Part shown: positions 61,354 to 64,000 of the stretch, piece by piece
Position numbering within the stretch: the first letter of the stretch is position 1
Layout of the letters: every line of letters starts with the position of its first letter
Origin: Penelope pileata
Taxonomy: Eukaryota > Chordata > Aves > Galliformes > Cracidae
Reading direction: 5' to 3'
DNA: 64,000 nucleotides
Assembly (NCBI GenBank): GCA_013396635.1
Contig: WBMW01001276.1
Coordinates: 73,519-137,518, forward strand
Position numbers and translations under genes: made by a program
Notes under the pieces: generated by a model
What the model was told of the DNA's origin: nothing
Seen by the model: the letters and a program-made list of their open reading frames with translations, nothing else
The model's database searches: none

Positions 61354-64000
61354 TATGTAAAACAGTTTGTTTGCTGGCTTCATGGCCAGGAGCATTCATA
61401 ATCTTACGAAGCAGGCTGCTCAACACTTGGCTTCCTGGGTCTGCTAGCTCAGACAAAGGAAGTACTGGCATTATCAGTGTGTGAGAGAGATCTGGGGCAT
61501 GATTCCTTTAGAGACTTCAGGTTCAGTCATTGTCACTTAATGACAAAGTTCTGTGTGGTTAGAAAATTGCATATGGTTTTAGTGATCAAGGCACAGCGAA
61601 TCCAAAATTATTTGTTTCAACCTATTTCCTTAGGTAGCACTGAAGAAAATCATCAGGTTCTTTTAAAATACTTCAATTGCAGTAGAACATTCTTTTCAAA
61701 CAGCAAACATCTCTGTGGAGATTTTTTATTTGAGCCTACTAGGAGTACCGCTGAGACACCTACACCAGAGTTACAGACAATTTAGTGTTGCCTCAAGCTG
61801 GTTAAAGCAGCATCTACAAAGATGTGTGGCATTGTGAAATGGCCCATTTTGGAAGGTGAACCACGAGCGAAAGTACAATCTGCCTCATATGAAAGGTTAA
61901 AAAAGTAATCTCTCTCAATTGATTGCACTGAGACAATGAAATTAGAGACAGTACAGAAAATTACTGTCATGAAAGAATCAATTAATCTCATTTATACCAG
62001 ACCTATTATTGTATAGATAGCCGAAACTTTGAGCAAATGAGAGACTAATTAGAGGATTTAGACAGTGTAAAGACCAGCAGTCCAAATTTCCACTAAAGAC
62101 TTCAGACAGTTCTGTGGCTCTGGTAGACTTAAAGAGGAATTTCTTTTCAGGCCATTACTGAGCAAACAACTGTCTGAAATTGTGAACCAGTCAAAACAAT
62201 AGAGTAAAACTGTTTGAATAATGCAAATTTTCTATGGGCTTGTGAATATTGACTTTATAAATAAAATGACTGAGAATCCCACCTGCATCCTTTGGATAAA
62301 AATCTGCCCCAGTGAATGATTCAGTTCTTCCCCTCAAAAGCCTGTACAGGCCTCCATTGGGATTTGGGCTAATCCCTCTGAATTACCTTTCACCGCACCT
62401 TCTTTGGAGGCCTGTTGCCATGTTTAGAGTTAGCATACAGATCTTCCCACTATACCCTGTACATACATTCTGTAGGTTTGCTTTAAAAGCTTACTGTGTG
62501 AACTACTTTACTACTCTAATTGTTTCCAATTAACTAAATGCTCATGAGAAATTACTCCCCTCCCTTTTTCTTCTTCCCTCTTTTTTCTTAGCCTCAGTAT
62601 GTACAGTTTCTACAATTAACTATCTCTAAAAACGCTTTAGGTTGTGAGCCCCTCCAACCCCAAGAGTTAGAGTGTATATACCCTGTATATTAGACTTTAT
62701 ATGGTGATCCTTGTTAGTTAAATGCACCTACAGATATTTGGGAAAAAATAATGGAACCGTTTTCATTTTGAAAGTATAGTTTTGTAGAAACTGAAAATGA
62801 GAAAAAAATAAGAAAGAACAGGACCAGCAAATTTCAAGTAAAAGAATGTTTTGGGGTTTGTTTTGTTCTTTTCCTCAATCCTTTTTGGGATGTTTTTCTA
62901 AACATTGCATTACAAAATGGAACGTATTCAAAAGGTGGGAAGTTCCGTATGTGTTCAGTTTCTGTACAGATCCAAAAAAGTCAGCTTTCTAAATCTCTTA
63001 AAAATAGAGTCATCGTCTGCTGGTTGCTTTTATCTTAACTGCTGAACTCTCTGCTGTTCCTTTATTATGGAAGCACAATAGTATCTTTGGTACTTGACCT
63101 CCCAATTGCCATTTCCCTTCTTTTCTCTTTCCCTTCTCCCTGGTCTGCACTTTATCTCAATCTTTTAAGACCTCCCCCTTAATTTCTCCATTCTCTCTGG
63201 CATAAAATAACCACTGAAGCTCACTGTGCCAGTCCCTTTCTTACTGCTTCTGCTCTTTCCTAATTTCTTTTCTTTGTAACTACTTTAGTATCCTTACTGA
63301 TCTTTTTTTATTATTATTCATTGCTACTTAGATATGACCTCATTTCATTCTACTTCATTAGACTTCCAAAAGGTCAACATAAAATATTGGAATGGGTATA
63401 CATATCTGCTTTCGGTAATTCTAATGAGTCTGTCAGCATGATATTTAGGTGCAGACTGGTGTACAGTATTACATTAAGCAATGGATTAAATGATCCCCTT
63501 AATGATTATCAAAAGATTATCTAATCTCTGCTTGGAAAAGCCTTGGTTACTCCTTGCACTTCATTCACATGAAAGATGGCTCATCTAGCTTTAAATTCTC
63601 TGTAAGTTATGCTATGTTCAAAATAAACTGTCAAAGAGGTTTTGAAGCAACACTGTAAGAGACTGAGAGTTTCAAGTTAATGAAGATTCACTTTTTTTTT
63701 TTTTAAGGAAAAAGAGAAGTTCAATTAGAAACCACTATAGCTGTCTATCAAGAAAAAAGATGGAAATTGCTGCTATTAAAATCTCATGATTTTTTGTTAA
63801 TAAGCAAACCTCATGTCTATCCCAATGTAATGGCAAATCCTAAAAACCGGAAACTATTAGCGATGTAATATGACTGACATCAGTATAAGCAGGTTAATAC
63901 ATTGAGAAACAATACATTTGAATCGGGATGAAAAGCTCAATGTTTTTGAAGCACAGTTGAAACAAAGAATGTTGAAATATCTTTAAATTATTCCTGTTCA
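61354..64000. other. Unique AT-rich non-coding DNA
   Basis: No gene or transposon recognised. Short open frames (for example 61477-61785 +) look like chance. Confidence 0.55.

Noticed and set aside
1..64000. CRISPR arrays, bacterial operons or tRNA genes
   Set aside because: No regularly spaced direct repeats, no tRNA box A/B pair and no compact gene organisation; the repeats are those of a bird genome.

Overview
The window looks like ordinary non-coding DNA from a bird, most likely a galliform such as chicken or a close relative. I recognise no host exon, tRNA, rRNA or other RNA gene. The evidence for a bird is the repeat content: at least eleven fragments of CR1 LINEs, several still ending in the CR1 tail octamers ATTCTATG/ATTCTGTG; three short mariner copies of the Galluhop (Mariner1_GG) type; and remnants of avian endogenous retroviral LTRs. 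The rest is AT-rich, with long poly(A/T) and pyrimidine tracts. Open frames outside repeats are no longer than chance allows at this base composition.

Layout. 1-3.66 kb is unique sequence. 3.66-5.1 kb is a decayed minus-strand endogenous retrovirus: a 3' LTR with TATA box and poly(A) signal, preceded by broken env remnants. 5.1-10.4 kb is unique apart from a CR1 at 7.87-8.39 kb. A mariner MITE lies at 10.43-10.97 kb. CR1 pieces follow at 14.8-15.2 (+) and 16.15-17.1 kb (-). The longest CR1, with endonuclease and reverse transcriptase remnants, is at 22.24-24.87 kb (-) and touches a collapsed LTR at 24.87-24.98 kb that contains a single N. 25-30 kb is unique. CR1 fragments lie at 30.3 and 32.3 kb. 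33.8 kb has an 89-nt pure pyrimidine tract and 34.3 kb a GC-rich block that may be a solo LTR. 34.6-42.2 kb is unique with a 43-T run at 37.3 kb. A CR1 at 42.26-43.2 kb is followed by an unclassified GC-richer block to about 43.96 kb and a second mariner MITE at 44.4-44.9 kb. The best preserved CR1 is at 47.7-49.2 kb (+), interrupted by a 589-base assembly gap. 52.7-58.6 kb carries three pieces of one LTR family, two of them fused directly to CR1 fragments. A short CR1 piece stops exactly at another single N (60167). The third mariner MITE is at 60.8-61.35 kb.

There is no operon-like or cooperating gene set. The coherent story is a mobile-element graveyard: 5'-truncated CR1 insertions, a non-autonomous mariner family whose three copies share one internal deletion (so they were moved in trans), and LTR fragments. 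Several apparent truncations coincide with assembly Ns and may be artefacts. I found no convincing new biological system; the most useful leads are the shared mariner deletion, the CR1/LTR chimeras and the gap inconsistencies.
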